25,000 nt of DNA from Glandiceps talaboti (lineage: Eukaryota; Hemichordata; Enteropneusta; Spengelidae), in NCBI RefSeq assembly GCF_964340395.1, contig NC_135570.1:13910322-13935321 (forward strand), read 5' to 3'. Under the pieces are notes generated by a model. That model was not told where the DNA came from. It ran no database searches and worked only from the letters and a program-made list of their open reading frames with translations. Position 1 is the stretch's first letter; each line of letters begins with the position of its first letter. A program made the position numbers and the translations under genes. Of this stretch, positions 1 to 23,522 are shown piece after piece.

Positions 1-966
<966 letters not shown>

Positions 967-2567
967 TCGTTTTTTAACTAATCAATCATACATACAAACA
1001 CCTACCCCCCCCCCTCTCCTACCCCACCCCAACCCCACCATACTCACACACCTTTGCATGCTTTGTTGGTGGTTTTGATAACCCTACCCGTCTCCTGCAC
1101 CTGTCTCTGTTTGATATTTAAGAGTAATCTCCGCTTAAGAATTTCAAATGATTGCTTTGTTGAAGGTGTCAGATAACTGTCATCGGAGTCATAACCCCAT
1201 TATGGTCTCAAAACAAGCGACAAAATGCACTAGGCATCGCAAGAATCTAAACTACTCTAACTTGTATGTTAACTGTTATACGTTCATCACACTGGACCAC
1301 AAGCTTCTGTATACATGTTGGCCATACTTGGCAAAATGGTTTGATTGACGGCCACAAGTGGTTGTCACTAGAGATCGACACTCGATCTCATTCATTTTGT
1401 TGTCGATTTCACCAAAACGCAAGTGTATATTTATTCTGACATGCGATGCTGTCCTCGCGTATGCCAAATCCATTAAAAGCTCCGTAAAAGAAATACCAGT
1501 TGGTCAGACAACGGCTGATGAAGACTTTCCTCGTCTATAATTAAGCTCCTGGGGTGATTTATCGATGCCATGTTGATCTCAACAAAACCCTTAAGCGTTG
1601 AAACGAGGGTTAGTGTTAATAAGTATACACACACAGGATTAAACTAATTGTAAAATAAATGCTGCTAAAACAAGACACCAGCGAGGGTATTTTTGTTTTT
1701 GCATTGACGAATTTTATCGTCAAAATTATATCTAGAAAAAAAATTCGACAAAATGACACATGTCAATTTGATTTTTTATGTTGAACTACGTATATAGTCT
1801 GAAAGACTTGTGGTACGTTACGAGATGGATTCTACCGGGAAGAAAACTCTACAAAAAAATTAAAACAGTCCCAGACATATCCTACGCCTAAGCCTCATTC
1901 TAAATTTTCAAAAAAAAATGAAATTGCTATATCAATAGTTTGTGATTGATTGTATCAAACGCTATACTTCCTTTTATTTGATGAAGGAAGTCACAAGTTT
2001 TCAACCATCACAAACAACAGCCGAAATACATCTAAATGTATTCTGACAATTATCTTTTCGTACCGAAAAATAGCGTCTTGACAGCTGCAGAGCTCCCGTT
2101 ACCCAAATACCCTGTCATTTAAAGGCACTCGTTAAAAATAAAGAATTGTCAAAAAAAGCGAGGGTTTTTTTTTTAAATGTTTTGTCTTATACATAGAGAT
2201 TTAAGTAAAAGATATCATGTTAATTATATATATATATTTTTTAGACGATTCTTATTTTATTTTCTCCAAGCTCCGAGTCGTGACGTTTTCATTTCTTTGT
2301 TAGTTTGTTTGTAAGTTATGTGTTCGTTTATCTCACAAATCATCCTATCTGTTTTAAATGAGACACGCGGCTAGCTAGCTATTGAATAACCTTGAGTTAT
2401 GGAAACATGTGTCGCCTAAAGGAAACGTCGTACCAAATTTAATTATTGTAACCCCCTCTTTAACAAAACGTTGTATTAGTTTATGTTTCAACATTTGATC
2501 TCATTAGAATCCAAATAGATGTATTACTAACTGAATTTATTCCTACGAACTGAAAATCATCCATATG

Positions 2568-2570
<3 letters not shown>
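967..2570. other. Intergenic, no gene recognised
   Basis: It starts with a C-rich stretch (about 1004-1040). Open frames at 1148-1540 on both strands are short, lack motifs and overlap each other. An AT dinucleotide run lies near 2224-2238. Nothing else can be supported. Confidence 0.5.
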
Positions 2571-3859
<1,289 letters not shown>

Positions 3860-3863
3860 TTAA

Positions 3864-4313
3864 TGAGAAACACCACTCCAGGAAATACGGGTATTTTCAT
3901 AAACCTTGGGTTCTGGAAAGTCATTTCATGATTTCACATCACATGAATTTAGCGCGATGCCAAGACACACCAAAATTAAACTCACTTTCGCCTCCTTTCC
4001 TCCTTCAAAGGTCAATTTTGTTAAGTAATGGCACTTAGCAGGCATGCATATATATTGGATGAACAATGAATATTCATGGTTAATTATCTGAAGATAAAAA
4101 ACACACGAGTCATGAATATTCATTGTTCGTCCAATACATATACGTATCTGCTAAGAACCCTGAAGCAACACTGGACCACTGCTAGAAGAATGAAGGTCAA
4201 TTACAGTTTCAATTTCAATTTCAATTGGTGTTTCTTGATGTGAGATTATGAAATGACTCTCTGGAACTCAAAGTTTATGACAATACCTTTATTTCCTGGA
4301 GTGTTGTTCCCCT
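3864..4313. mobile_element. Foldback MITE flanked by TTAA, 450 bp, non-coding
   Basis: Long imperfect inverted repeats are flanked by TTAA on both sides (3860-3863 and 4314-4317). The outer arms are 3864-3940 and 4237-4313 (shared core ACTCCAGGAAATA, then GTATT, TCATAAAC, AGTCATTTCAT, TCACATCA). A second inner stem is 4033-4078 with 4111-4156 (shared core GAACAATGAATATTCATG), with a loop of 32 nt. A TTAA target duplication is characteristic of piggyBac-type transposases, so a non-autonomous piggyBac-like element is the best guess. The termini are not the canonical CCY type, so the superfamily is uncertain. The segments between the outer and inner stems do not match each other, apart from AAGGTCAATT present in the same direction on both sides. 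Confidence 0.8.
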
Positions 4314-4317
4314 TTAA

Positions 4318-7408
<3,091 letters not shown>

Positions 7409-7410
7409 GA

Positions 7411-7486
7411 TGTATGTATGTATGTATGTATGTATGTATGTATGTATGTATGTATGTATGTATGTATGTATGTATGTATGTATGTA

Positions 7487-7517
<31 letters not shown>

Positions 7518-7806
7518 ATGTATGTATGTATGTATGTATGTATGTATGTTTGTGTGTGTGTATGTATGTATGTATGTATGTATGTATGTATGTATGTGTG
7601 TATGTATGTATGTATGTATGTATGTATGCATGTATGCATGTACATTGTATGTATGTATGTATGTATGTGTATGTATGTATGTATGTATGTATGTGTGTGT
7701 GTGTATGTATGTATGTATGTATGTATGTATGTATGTATGTATGTATGTACGTATGTATGTATGTATGTATGTATGTATTGACATGTATGTATGTACGTAT
7801 GTATGC
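7411..7806 (+). repeat. (TATG)n tetranucleotide array with TG interruptions
   Basis: About 390 bp of TATG units interrupted by short TG runs (near 7487-7501, 7549-7561 and 7692-7703) and rare CATG or TACG variants. Neither unit contains a stop codon in any frame, so all three forward frames read YVCM-type and the reverse frames read HTYI-type peptides. These are artefacts, not genes. Confidence 0.97.
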
Positions 7807-8105
7807 ACGAATTTATGGCTGTCTTCTGCTTTTAGCTATAAACACTCAAAAAATGATCACGTCCGAAATTCCCATTGTGATAGTCGACGTTGTAAATTTG
7901 AAAAACTACCTAAAATATATAACTAAAAATATCCATGGATTTCTGAAATTTTTCACTGAATTTTCAAATTTTCTGTAATAAGATCACAGGCACTCGAATA
8001 TTTGGTGAACAGATGTAGTGAAAGAAGAATCAAAGTTCTGATAGGTTATTGCAGCCGTGTTGTACTTCATCACTTCAATATTACATAAAATGACATGTCA
8101 ATTTA

Positions 8106-8511
8106 CAGCTAAAATGGTGTTGGCTTGGTGTTTCATTCATTGGACTTTAACCTTTTGACACAGAGATAGACATATTTCAACTCTAGACAACAATAACAGA
8201 GGCACAACAAACACAACAGGATCATTTGCCCAGTCACATTGAACACTGATAAGCATTGCTATTCTTTCACAGTGCATTAGAAACAGGCTTCTAATGAAAA
8301 CATTACACATGGACTTGATGATTTTAATGGCTGCAATTGTTTATTTTCTAACTGATAATCAACAAAATGTATCAACTTGACTACTTCTACATCCCCACTG
8401 TGCGTGGCACCTATGTAATTGATTCTTTTGTATTATTAGAAGTTGTCTGAGGGTGTGTACTAAATGTCATGTTGCATGAGTGAAACACCAAGCCTACATC
8501 ATTTTAGCTGT
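8106..8511. mobile_element. Inverted-repeat MITE flanked by TA, 406 bp, non-coding
   Basis: The left terminus at 8106 reads CAGCTAAAATGGTGTTGGCT. The right terminus, read on the minus strand from 8511, is CAGCTAAAATGATGTAGGCT. The inverted repeats are about 33 bp with few mismatches (continuing TTGGTGTTTCAyTCAT). TA dinucleotides flank both ends, as expected for Tc1/mariner-type insertion, though the palindrome continues through TTA/TAA, so the exact boundary is uncertain. No coding capacity. A second copy of the left part is at 24857-25000 and a terminal fragment at 8569-8587. Confidence 0.75.
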
Positions 8512-8568
8512 AATGTAATATTCTCATTTTCTATACGTGTCTTCTACGTTCTTATTTTCGTTCATTTA

Positions 8569-8587
8569 CAGCTAAAATGATGTTGGC
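8569..8587 (+). mobile_element. Third terminal fragment of the same MITE family
   Basis: CAGCTAAAATGATGTTGGC repeats the first 19 bases of the element terminus, 58 bp after the right end of the 8106-8511 copy and in the same direction as its left end. The match stops there. It is either a truncated second insertion or a local duplication. Confidence 0.55.
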
Positions 8588-9960
8588 AATGCCTGTATGA
8601 GTACTAGTCGTTTAAAATGCATCATATTTATTGTTATTTGTTTTTAATATCGTCGAGTTTGTTGCTCTTTGTTTCATGAACACACATTGAACGTGCTTTT
8701 TGTTTTCGCTCTCGCCCTCTCCCCTTAAATTAGACCCCGGTAAAATGACAAAACACAAGAAACAAAACAGACCATATTGTATCTAAACAACTTCTTGAAA
8801 GATGAATCCGAACCGTGTAAAACGTCACGTTGTTACACCGGTACCATAATTAGATCTCTTAATTAAGAGGGCGCTGTTTTCCGCTTGTGGTAATAATAAC
8901 CCTGCCTTTTATACATATAATACTCACGGTTGACATTTACAGCCTCAGTAGTTGAAACTGCGAGTTATCATTTGCAATCAAAACTATACTAGTTCCTCCA
9001 AATGTGTTCTACTTGTTGATAATAAATCACTAAACATTACTCCACTGTTATAAAAGTGCTAAAATGTTAGTTCTATCTCATCTCAGACCATTATTTCACT
9101 ATGATAGTCGGAGATTCTGTTTCGCGACAGTATTTGACACCGTCATCGTTACAATATCATGTTCATTGACGTGGAACTGTGTGCGTTATTAGTAAACAAT
9201 AATTGTTACAAGTTTGTGGACTGTATAACACCCCCCCCCCAAAAAAAAAATGGTTTGACTAGTCGAACAACAAACCGAGTAAGTCACGCCAATTTCAACC
9301 AATGTGCCAGACGTAGAAGTTCAGTTACTTAAACCATACCCGATTACTTAGTTCTCACTTTGGTATTATATAGGCTGGTATAATTCTGAATATATATTCC
9401 CGGAGAGGTGTACTGGGCTGCCATACTTCGGCTTTGTTCGGCAACCTTCCGAAGCTCATGTCCGAGGTTTTGATACAGAACGAGTGTAACCATTAATGAT
9501 TTCGTTTGTAAAACAATAATAAAAGTTAGACCTTACCTTCATTGTCTTCAAAACTACAGTTGAGGTCAAATTAGAGATAAGACATGGGTATGTGGCTACA
9601 CCAGGTGTCTGGTTGTTATCACGTGGTACTTTCTGTCAATTGGTCAGTATGGCCGCCTTTTTTGATCGTTGATATGCATCAGGTTTGGTTTGATTTGATT
9701 CCTTCATACAGTTTGTTATTCTAGAGGTTTGTCATTTCACTGTGAGTTCAACATACAATGTAGCGAGAACTGGACTGAGATTCCGTTTGTGACGTCTCCA
9801 TGCATGGTGTCCTAACTCCAAACCAATAATACCTAGTGCCAAGATAATAATATTCCATGAGAACAGACAGCAGATGTGCAGGTATAGGTGTTCGATTGGG
9901 ATATCAGTGCGCGTGGGCGAGGAGGGTGTTTGTGTGCCTTATTCCTGGTGTTGTGATGGT
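8588..9960. other. Intergenic, no gene recognised
   Basis: It contains a perfect 14-bp palindrome CTCTTAATTAAGAG at 8856-8869 and C10/A10 runs near 9231-9250. No coding region is supported. Confidence 0.45.
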
Positions 9961-9979
9961 AGCGACATGCTGAGATGGG

Positions 9980-10190
9980 TACAGGGAGGAGAGGTGCAAG
10001 GAGGGAAGATTGGGAAGGGAGGGAGACAGACAGCGACAGAGACAAAGGGGAGGGAGAGAGAGGGGGAGAGGGAGAGAACGAATGCGAGAGGGGAAAAGAG
10101 AGAATCTTATAGCGAGATGGGAAGGAGAGAGACAAGAGAGATAGAGAGGGGAGAGAATGAATGAGAGATGTAAGAAAGGGGGAGAAAAGG
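9980..10190 (+). repeat. GA-rich low-complexity tract
   Basis: Imperfect GAGA, GGGA and GACA-rich sequence. The overlapping frames on both strands are low-complexity products of the tract. Confidence 0.75.
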
Positions 10191-10327
10191 CTAAGATGGA
10201 TGAGTGGATTGTCGGATAGGAGGCCCTACGTGTGTCATTAGGTGTCTATAGGCTATGATACGGGAGTCCAATAGATTTACAGATGATTTATGTTGAATGT
10301 GTGATCTGTTATTTCCCAACTTTCAAA

Positions 10328-10688
10328 GATGATATATGACATGATACGATATGGTGTGGTGTGGTGTGGTGTGGTGTGGTGTGGTATGACATGACATGAC
10401 ATGACATGACATGACATGACATGACATGACATGACATATGATATGATATGATATGATATGATATGATATGATATGATATGATATGATATATGATGATATA
10501 TGATGATATGATATGATATGATATGATATGATATATGATGATATATGATGATATATATATGATGATATGATATGATATGATATGATTTGATACGATAAAA
10601 TGCGATACGATACGATACGATACGATACGATACGATACGATACGATACGATACGATACTATACTATACGATACGATATATGATATATG
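10328..10688 (+). repeat. Pentanucleotide array with blocks GTGTG, ACATG, ATATG and ATACG
   Basis: About 360 bp of five-base units that keep largely the same phase while the unit changes in blocks: GTGTG (about 10353-10384), ACATG (about 10386-10436), ATATG with some 8-base ATATATGATG steps (about 10437-10585), then ATACG (about 10605-10675). All block types are related by A/G or C/T transitions. Confidence 0.95.
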
Positions 10689-10689
10689 A

Positions 10690-11811
10690 AAACATCGGTG
10701 TCTGAACTGATGTACCAAATTTGATGTGCTGTTCATATTTGACACTTAGTATAGTATGGCTTCACATTCATCTCAGTGTACAGATACATTCTTGTGTTGT
10801 AGGAACCTGACAGTGATATATTTTCAAGTTGAATATATGTGACAGATGCTCATAGATCAAAAAAAAACTTTTGCAATATATGAAATGATGTCAGATTCCA
10901 GTACCTCCATGAACGCAACTTTTATCCTTTCATAACTTAAGCTCTACATGTAATGAAAACACTTCAACAAAAGATGTCCCTCAAATGGAAAACTATTGAA
11001 GGAAAAGTGCTGTTTCTAGTATTTTTCAAAACAATCTTTAAAAAAAATGTAATAACCATCATAAGCAGTATCACAGATTTCAGATAACTATTTTTACCAG
11101 AATCTAACAGAATGGTCTGAGCTCTGATCGAAGACCATGTCTCGCATTTTAGGATGAGACACCAATTTTCAATGTGTACATCCGATCCCGATTCATACTC
11201 AGACTACCGATGTCTGATCACGTGATGATATCATAGTTTTGCATACTTATGTCAGTGTGTCATGCAGTTGTTCTTTACCTACACCGATTGTTTTCTTGTG
11301 AACCTTTCGTTTGACCTTAAATGACGTACCAGCGTGTATCTTGGCCTTGTCGAGTTGGAGGATTGTCCACAAAACTTCATTATTTTCTTGAAAAGGTATA
11401 TTTTATAATCATAAATAGTTCTTGTTCCACGACCAACGCTAGAACCCTCAGTCGTGTAACAACTATTTAGTATGTAGCTTATGTTTCACCGACCTGCTTG
11501 CTGAAACGTATTCAAGGGTATAATATACTTCATAATATTTTGCATTCTTCGCAACTTCAACGGTGTTACATTCCTTGACCTCGTGTGTTTCTTGACTCTT
11601 TTTGACAAAAAAAATAGTTTCACGCCTAGTTGTGATTTTTGTTACCAAACGCTTAGAACATGTAGCGGGTGTAGGAGGAAGGCCAAAGAAATATTACAGT
11701 AAATGAGCTAAATGTCTGTGTAGTATACTCACCTCAGCATTCTTACAGAAGTTATGCTCATAAATTCCCAAATATCTAATCAAGAAACCGAATGACAACC
11801 TCGTCAATGTT
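10690..11811. other. Upstream region of the Pitx-like gene, no gene recognised
   Basis: No coding region. A short minus-strand frame at 11463-11648 has no family resemblance. As the nearest upstream flank it is the likeliest place for regulatory elements, but none is defined here beyond the promoter block that follows. Confidence 0.4.
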
Positions 11812-11975
11812 GCGCATGCGCCTTATGTCCACTCGTACATTTGATCGTCTGCTCATTTGTCAACTGCTTCGCGCGCTTTGTTGTCATGATATTGGTTAAC
11901 AACCAGTGAAGTGGGTGTCACTCCGGTAACGTTGAGCCACTTATAAAGAGACTGTTAATGCTTGGATTGGCTACA
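11812..11975 (+). promoter_or_regulatory. Candidate core promoter of the Pitx-like gene
   Basis: Three motifs stand in the expected order. GCGCATGCGC (NRF1-type palindrome) is at 11812-11821, ATTGG (inverted CCAAT box) at 11891-11895, and TATAAA at 11942-11947. The CCAAT box is about 50 bp upstream of TATA. Transcription would start near 11970-11975, giving a leader of about 150 nt free of upstream ATGs before 12124. The start site is predicted from spacing only. A further 5' non-coding exon cannot be excluded. Confidence 0.5.
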
Positions 11976-12092
11976 AAGATAAGTGCGTACGTTGAACTAT
12001 AACTGAGTTACATAAACGGAGGATTTAGCTCAAATCGACATTTCCCTTCAGAGATCCCTTAATCTCACACACGACTCGTAGAGGATCACTAC

Positions 12093-12100
12093 AATACACA
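12093..12100 (+). promoter_or_regulatory. FoxH1-type motif AATACACA in the 5' leader
   Basis: Matches AATMCACA, the FoxH1 (Nodal/Smad2 partner) motif that occurs in vertebrate Pitx2 asymmetric enhancers. A second match, AATCCACA, is at 12683-12690 in intron 1. Both can occur by chance in AT-rich DNA. Confidence 0.2.
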
Positions 12101-12123
12101 TTGATTGACAGTTCGCAGAGACA

Positions 12124-20182
<8,059 letters not shown>

Positions 20183-20872
20183 CTTGTGTTTTGATATAGG
20201 TGTAGTTTTCAACAACTTTTTGTGAGTTCGATCTCTAAATATAAACAACTCAACTTCTAATATCTTGACTGAAAACACTTTTTGTAAAACAATATCTGTA
20301 CCGATTTTTCGTCAAAAATTTCGAGATCTTTTAATTACGATTTCAATATTGTAGAATCTTTAGTACCTAATGGTAGACAGTCAGATTTTTCTTTCTTTTT
20401 TTCATGCGCTGGCGACTCCTTATTCACATTCAAAACAAAGATGTTATTCCCATGCATACTTTTTCTTTTGTATTTTTTACAAAACAGGTGTGATGCTAAA
20501 TATTCCATTATATTCCCGTTATTTTGCAACATTGTTGTAAAAATGTCAATACATGTAGCTTATGACGTCTTCATTAGAGGACACCCCCCCCCCCCCCCCC
20601 ATCCGTGTTGTCAGATCATGCATATGTAAACTGATTGATCGTAGACCATGGATTGACTAAACTCTGGGTCAATGTGGGTTTTTTTTCTAGAACTATTAAT
20701 CTAGAATTTGTACAACTGATCTAAAATAAACTGGTGTTTATTTGTTATTACTGGTTAGTTGTTAGGGTTGTTATCCGTCGTCAAGGGTCGTGTTGATAAA
20801 TATAAACATAATCAACAGACTTTGTGTCATGCGACAGGCAACTTCCTTGTCTGTATGTGGACATGCGTAGAA
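20183..20872 (+). other. 3' untranslated and downstream region with candidate poly(A) signal
   Basis: AATAAA at 20725-20730 is followed by a GT-rich stretch (about 20731-20775), the usual layout of a cleavage site. That would give a 3' UTR of about 570 nt. The region also holds a run of 17 C at 20584-20600. No second coding region is visible. Whether this signal or the later one at 21207 is used cannot be told from sequence. Confidence 0.45.
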
Positions 20873-21030
20873 TTATGGTTGGTTCGATGAGTTGATGAGT
20901 TTGGATGGGTTTGGTGGGTTGATGAATTTTGATGGTTTGTTTTCATTGGTTGGTGGGCTCAATGGGTTGGTGGGCTCAATGGGATGGTTTGCAACGGTCG
21001 ATGGGATTGAGTGATTGATTGATAAAGACT
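20873..21030 (+). repeat. Degenerate GTTGATGGG-type minisatellite
   Basis: Irregular repeats built from GTTGATG, GTTTG and GGTGGG, including two near-identical GGTTGGTGGGCTCAATGGG units at about 20948-20981. The low-complexity minus-strand frame here is a by-product. Confidence 0.65.
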
Positions 21031-21206
21031 TTGTCACTTGGTAAATGTTTTGTGAGAGCTGCAATCAAACGTGTTTATTACTATTGTTTTTTTTACAATA
21101 TTATTTTCTCGCATATAGATACCATGATGTAAGATCCGAGCTGATGTCTTATCTAATTTATGTCAATGCATGGCAAACTGGTATATATTAACACATATCA
21201 TTGTTG

Positions 21207-21212
21207 AATAAA
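21207..21212 (+). terminator. Alternative candidate poly(A) signal AATAAA
   Basis: An AATAAA hexamer followed 45-70 bp later by a GTGTGTGTTTGTTTG tract that could act as the downstream GU-rich element. It lies about 1 kb past the stop codon of the Pitx-like gene. This is a weaker claim than the signal at 20725. Confidence 0.25.
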
Positions 21213-21271
21213 ACACTTCATACTTGGAATAGTTTCAAAATTAATGCATACGTTGTTTGCGTGTGTGTGTT

Positions 21272-21391
<120 letters not shown>

Positions 21392-21503
21392 AGTGGTTGG
21401 GTATGGTGGTGTTTTTTTACGAGCGCGAGTGTGACTGTGTCTGAGTGTGCCATTTTCAGATATCCTAAATTGTGTTTGTGCGTATATGAGTATATATGTA
21501 CAT

Positions 21504-21512
21504 GTATGTATG

Positions 21513-21543
<31 letters not shown>

Positions 21544-21596
21544 GTATGTATGTATGCATGTATGTATGTATGTATGTATGTATGTATGTATGTATG
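21504..21596 (+). repeat. (TATG)n microsatellite
   Basis: About 23 TATG units with one AAGT and one GCATG variant. Same unit and strand as the array at 7411. Confidence 0.97.
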
Positions 21597-22299
21597 AGCA
21601 TATTATTACATGTACTAGTTGTGCTTGTGTGCGCATGTGTGTCATTCATTCCAGTAAGCCTTGATAAATCACCCAAACTATACAAATAATACAAAAAGAC
21701 AGTAAACACATATGTTTCTATGCAACTTTACTTTTATTAGACTGTTTGTCTATGGGCGTGTACAACTGTTTATGGAACCAACAAAGACGCCTGTATCCAC
21801 CCAATATTTAATTGTCAATAACTCACTGAAAACGTGAGAAATTAAATTCTTTCAAATTGTGGTCATTATATTTTGTGTTCAGTGTCTACGTGACCTTTGA
21901 CACTGATGTGCAAATCAAGGATAATGCAGGTAATGAAAATCGACCTCTAATGCTTCCTGTCACAAAAAAAAAGACGCGTTCTTTTTCACTTCAGAAATTA
22001 CCAAGTGCATTCCCTTTTTTATGACCATAGAGTAGATGTTTGTGGTCTATTTTATTCTTGATAGACTAGTTCTTGTAGAAGTATATATGTTTTTACTACT
22101 CTGGTCTATCCTATGTAGTTTGTTGTATTAAATAAATTGAATCATGGTCACGGAGCTTTTACTTTATTCATTTTATGTAGGTGTTTTCGAAATTTGAAGT
22201 TTAAATTATCTTTTTAGAATTCGCGTAGGAACCGTGAAATCACAGATTGTTTCCCCGCATAGAATATCTTTGGTTGTATGGATACTCAAGGTAAATATG
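21597..22299. other. Intergenic, no gene recognised
   Basis: AT-rich, with no open frame of note and no repeat recognised. Confidence 0.5.
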
Positions 22300-22671
22300 A
22301 GCTGGAAATATAATGGTCTCCTAGCTGGCTGGTCTGGATAAAAATAGGTGTAACCGAGAGATATAAGACAATCTGCTGGTCAGAACAATAAAACAATTAC
22401 AAAAAATAGAAAACAACCTACATTACTGCAGATTAAACTAGGAGATATGCAAACAAAGTGTGCAATTTTACAGAAATCCAAGAATTTGTATAAATCTCCG
22501 AATAAAGTCTACAAATATGTGTACTTTTTTTTTCTCCTGACCTGACTTACGAAGAACGTGAAACTGATGGAAGATTTAGAGAGGGACTTGAACGAAAGTA
22601 AAGAGAACGGAAAGATGGATATCAAGACACACAAAGTAAGAATTGTTACTAATCAGGATTTGGCAAAGTGA
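22300..22671 (+). pseudogene. Decayed LINE ORF1-like fragment
   Basis: Pieces in different + frames resemble, in the right order, the C-terminal half of non-LTR retrotransposon ORF1 proteins (the nucleic-acid-binding accessory protein). They are IKIGVTE (about 22337), DIRQSAGQNNK (about 22360), QPTLLQIKLGDMQTK followed by AILQKSKNL (22414-22488), KYVYFF, then SPDLTYEERETDGRFREGL (from 22533), and finally ENGKMDIKTHKVRIV (about 22605). Known relatives read like DI--HR-G, RP-I-VK, a charged AKNL helix, then vY-sPD-T-EER and a basic tail. Frame changes occur near 22353, in a T run at 22525-22533 and near 22592, where a TAA also falls. The fragment is therefore broken and cannot be expressed as one protein. 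No reverse transcriptase domain is seen downstream. The family assignment is from pattern memory. Confidence 0.5.
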
Positions 22672-23345
22672 ACCAAGGATTGCTATTTACTCAACGATAA
22701 AATAACAGAACGTTAACAACATGATACTTGTCGAGCCGAAACTTTAAAAATCTTCTGTCAGACTGGATATCAGGGAGTGCTTTTTTTTCTGAACGTGTCA
22801 AAACTCAGTGAACCAATTTACCGGAGCATGTTATCCAAGCAAATAGAGTTGTTGACTCTAGAATTAGACTGGACCAGTACATGAACACTACAAGGGGTTA
22901 TATAAACCTTAGTAGATTTCTTCCATATCTTAGAAAAAAATAATTGTGTTTCCGATAACATGGCCTCAAAAAGTAGGGTATGTAGGTCGTGGTTTTGATT
23001 TATCTTTTCAATTGCTTTTATTAACCTTGGAAATTATTGCTTCATCCCAAAACCAAACGAAATGTCGATCAGAATACCCCTTATGTGATAGTTCGGTGAA
23101 ATATGTACAGACATCGCTGGGGAAAGAAAACAGACGTACATGAAGGTCAAAAGAACAAAGAATTTCTTATCTTTTTTATTTAAATGTTTTTTTTTTAAAA
23201 ATGCTTATGGTCGCTAGCTTAAACTTGGGTCGGTCGGATTATCGGAAAGATATTTTTTCTTACTTTGCCTTACCATGGTTAACTTGCTATCATGCCAATC
23301 ACGTTAAATATCACGCTAAATGTACTTGTCGGTGATCAAGTTTAC

Positions 23346-23430
23346 TGTGGTTTGGTCGCGGTCAATTCCAAACTAAAACGATCTAACTAATCTGCTGTTC
23401 AAAATCGGTAATTAATTCAACCAAACCACA
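23346..23430. repeat. Inverted repeat, 11-bp arms
   Basis: TGTGGTTTGGT at 23346-23356 and its exact complement ACCAAACCACA at 23420-23430, with 63 bp between. TGTGGTTT is also a RUNX-type motif, so this could be two opposed sites rather than a structure. Confidence 0.5.
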
Positions 23431-23487
23431 ATATTGACATGATATTTAACTCAAGCAACCTTTTAAAGTAACCAAAACGACGGGCTC

Positions 23488-23522
23488 AGCCTCGTTATAA
23501 GTAAAGGGTCCAGAACGAGGCT
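23488..23522. repeat. Hairpin, 9-bp stem, 17-nt loop
   Basis: AGCCTCGTT at 23488-23496 pairs with AACGAGGCT at 23514-23522. Beyond the stem, CTCA and TGAG continue the complementarity with a small bulge. Confidence 0.55.

Noticed and set aside
9833-10164. Overlapping low-complexity frames on both strands
   Set aside because: GA-rich tract; Ser/Pro/Leu or Arg/Glu/Gly composition follows from the repeat.
10323-10745. 140-residue minus-strand frame rich in Ser-Tyr-His-Ile
   Set aside because: Translation of the pentanucleotide array.
20225-20236. GAGTTCGATCTC resembling a tRNA B box
   Set aside because: No A box or cloverleaf upstream; it lies in the 3' UTR.
22946-23143. 65-codon frame near the LINE relic as a possible gene
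   Set aside because: No motif and no clear initiation context; composition like the surrounding non-coding DNA.
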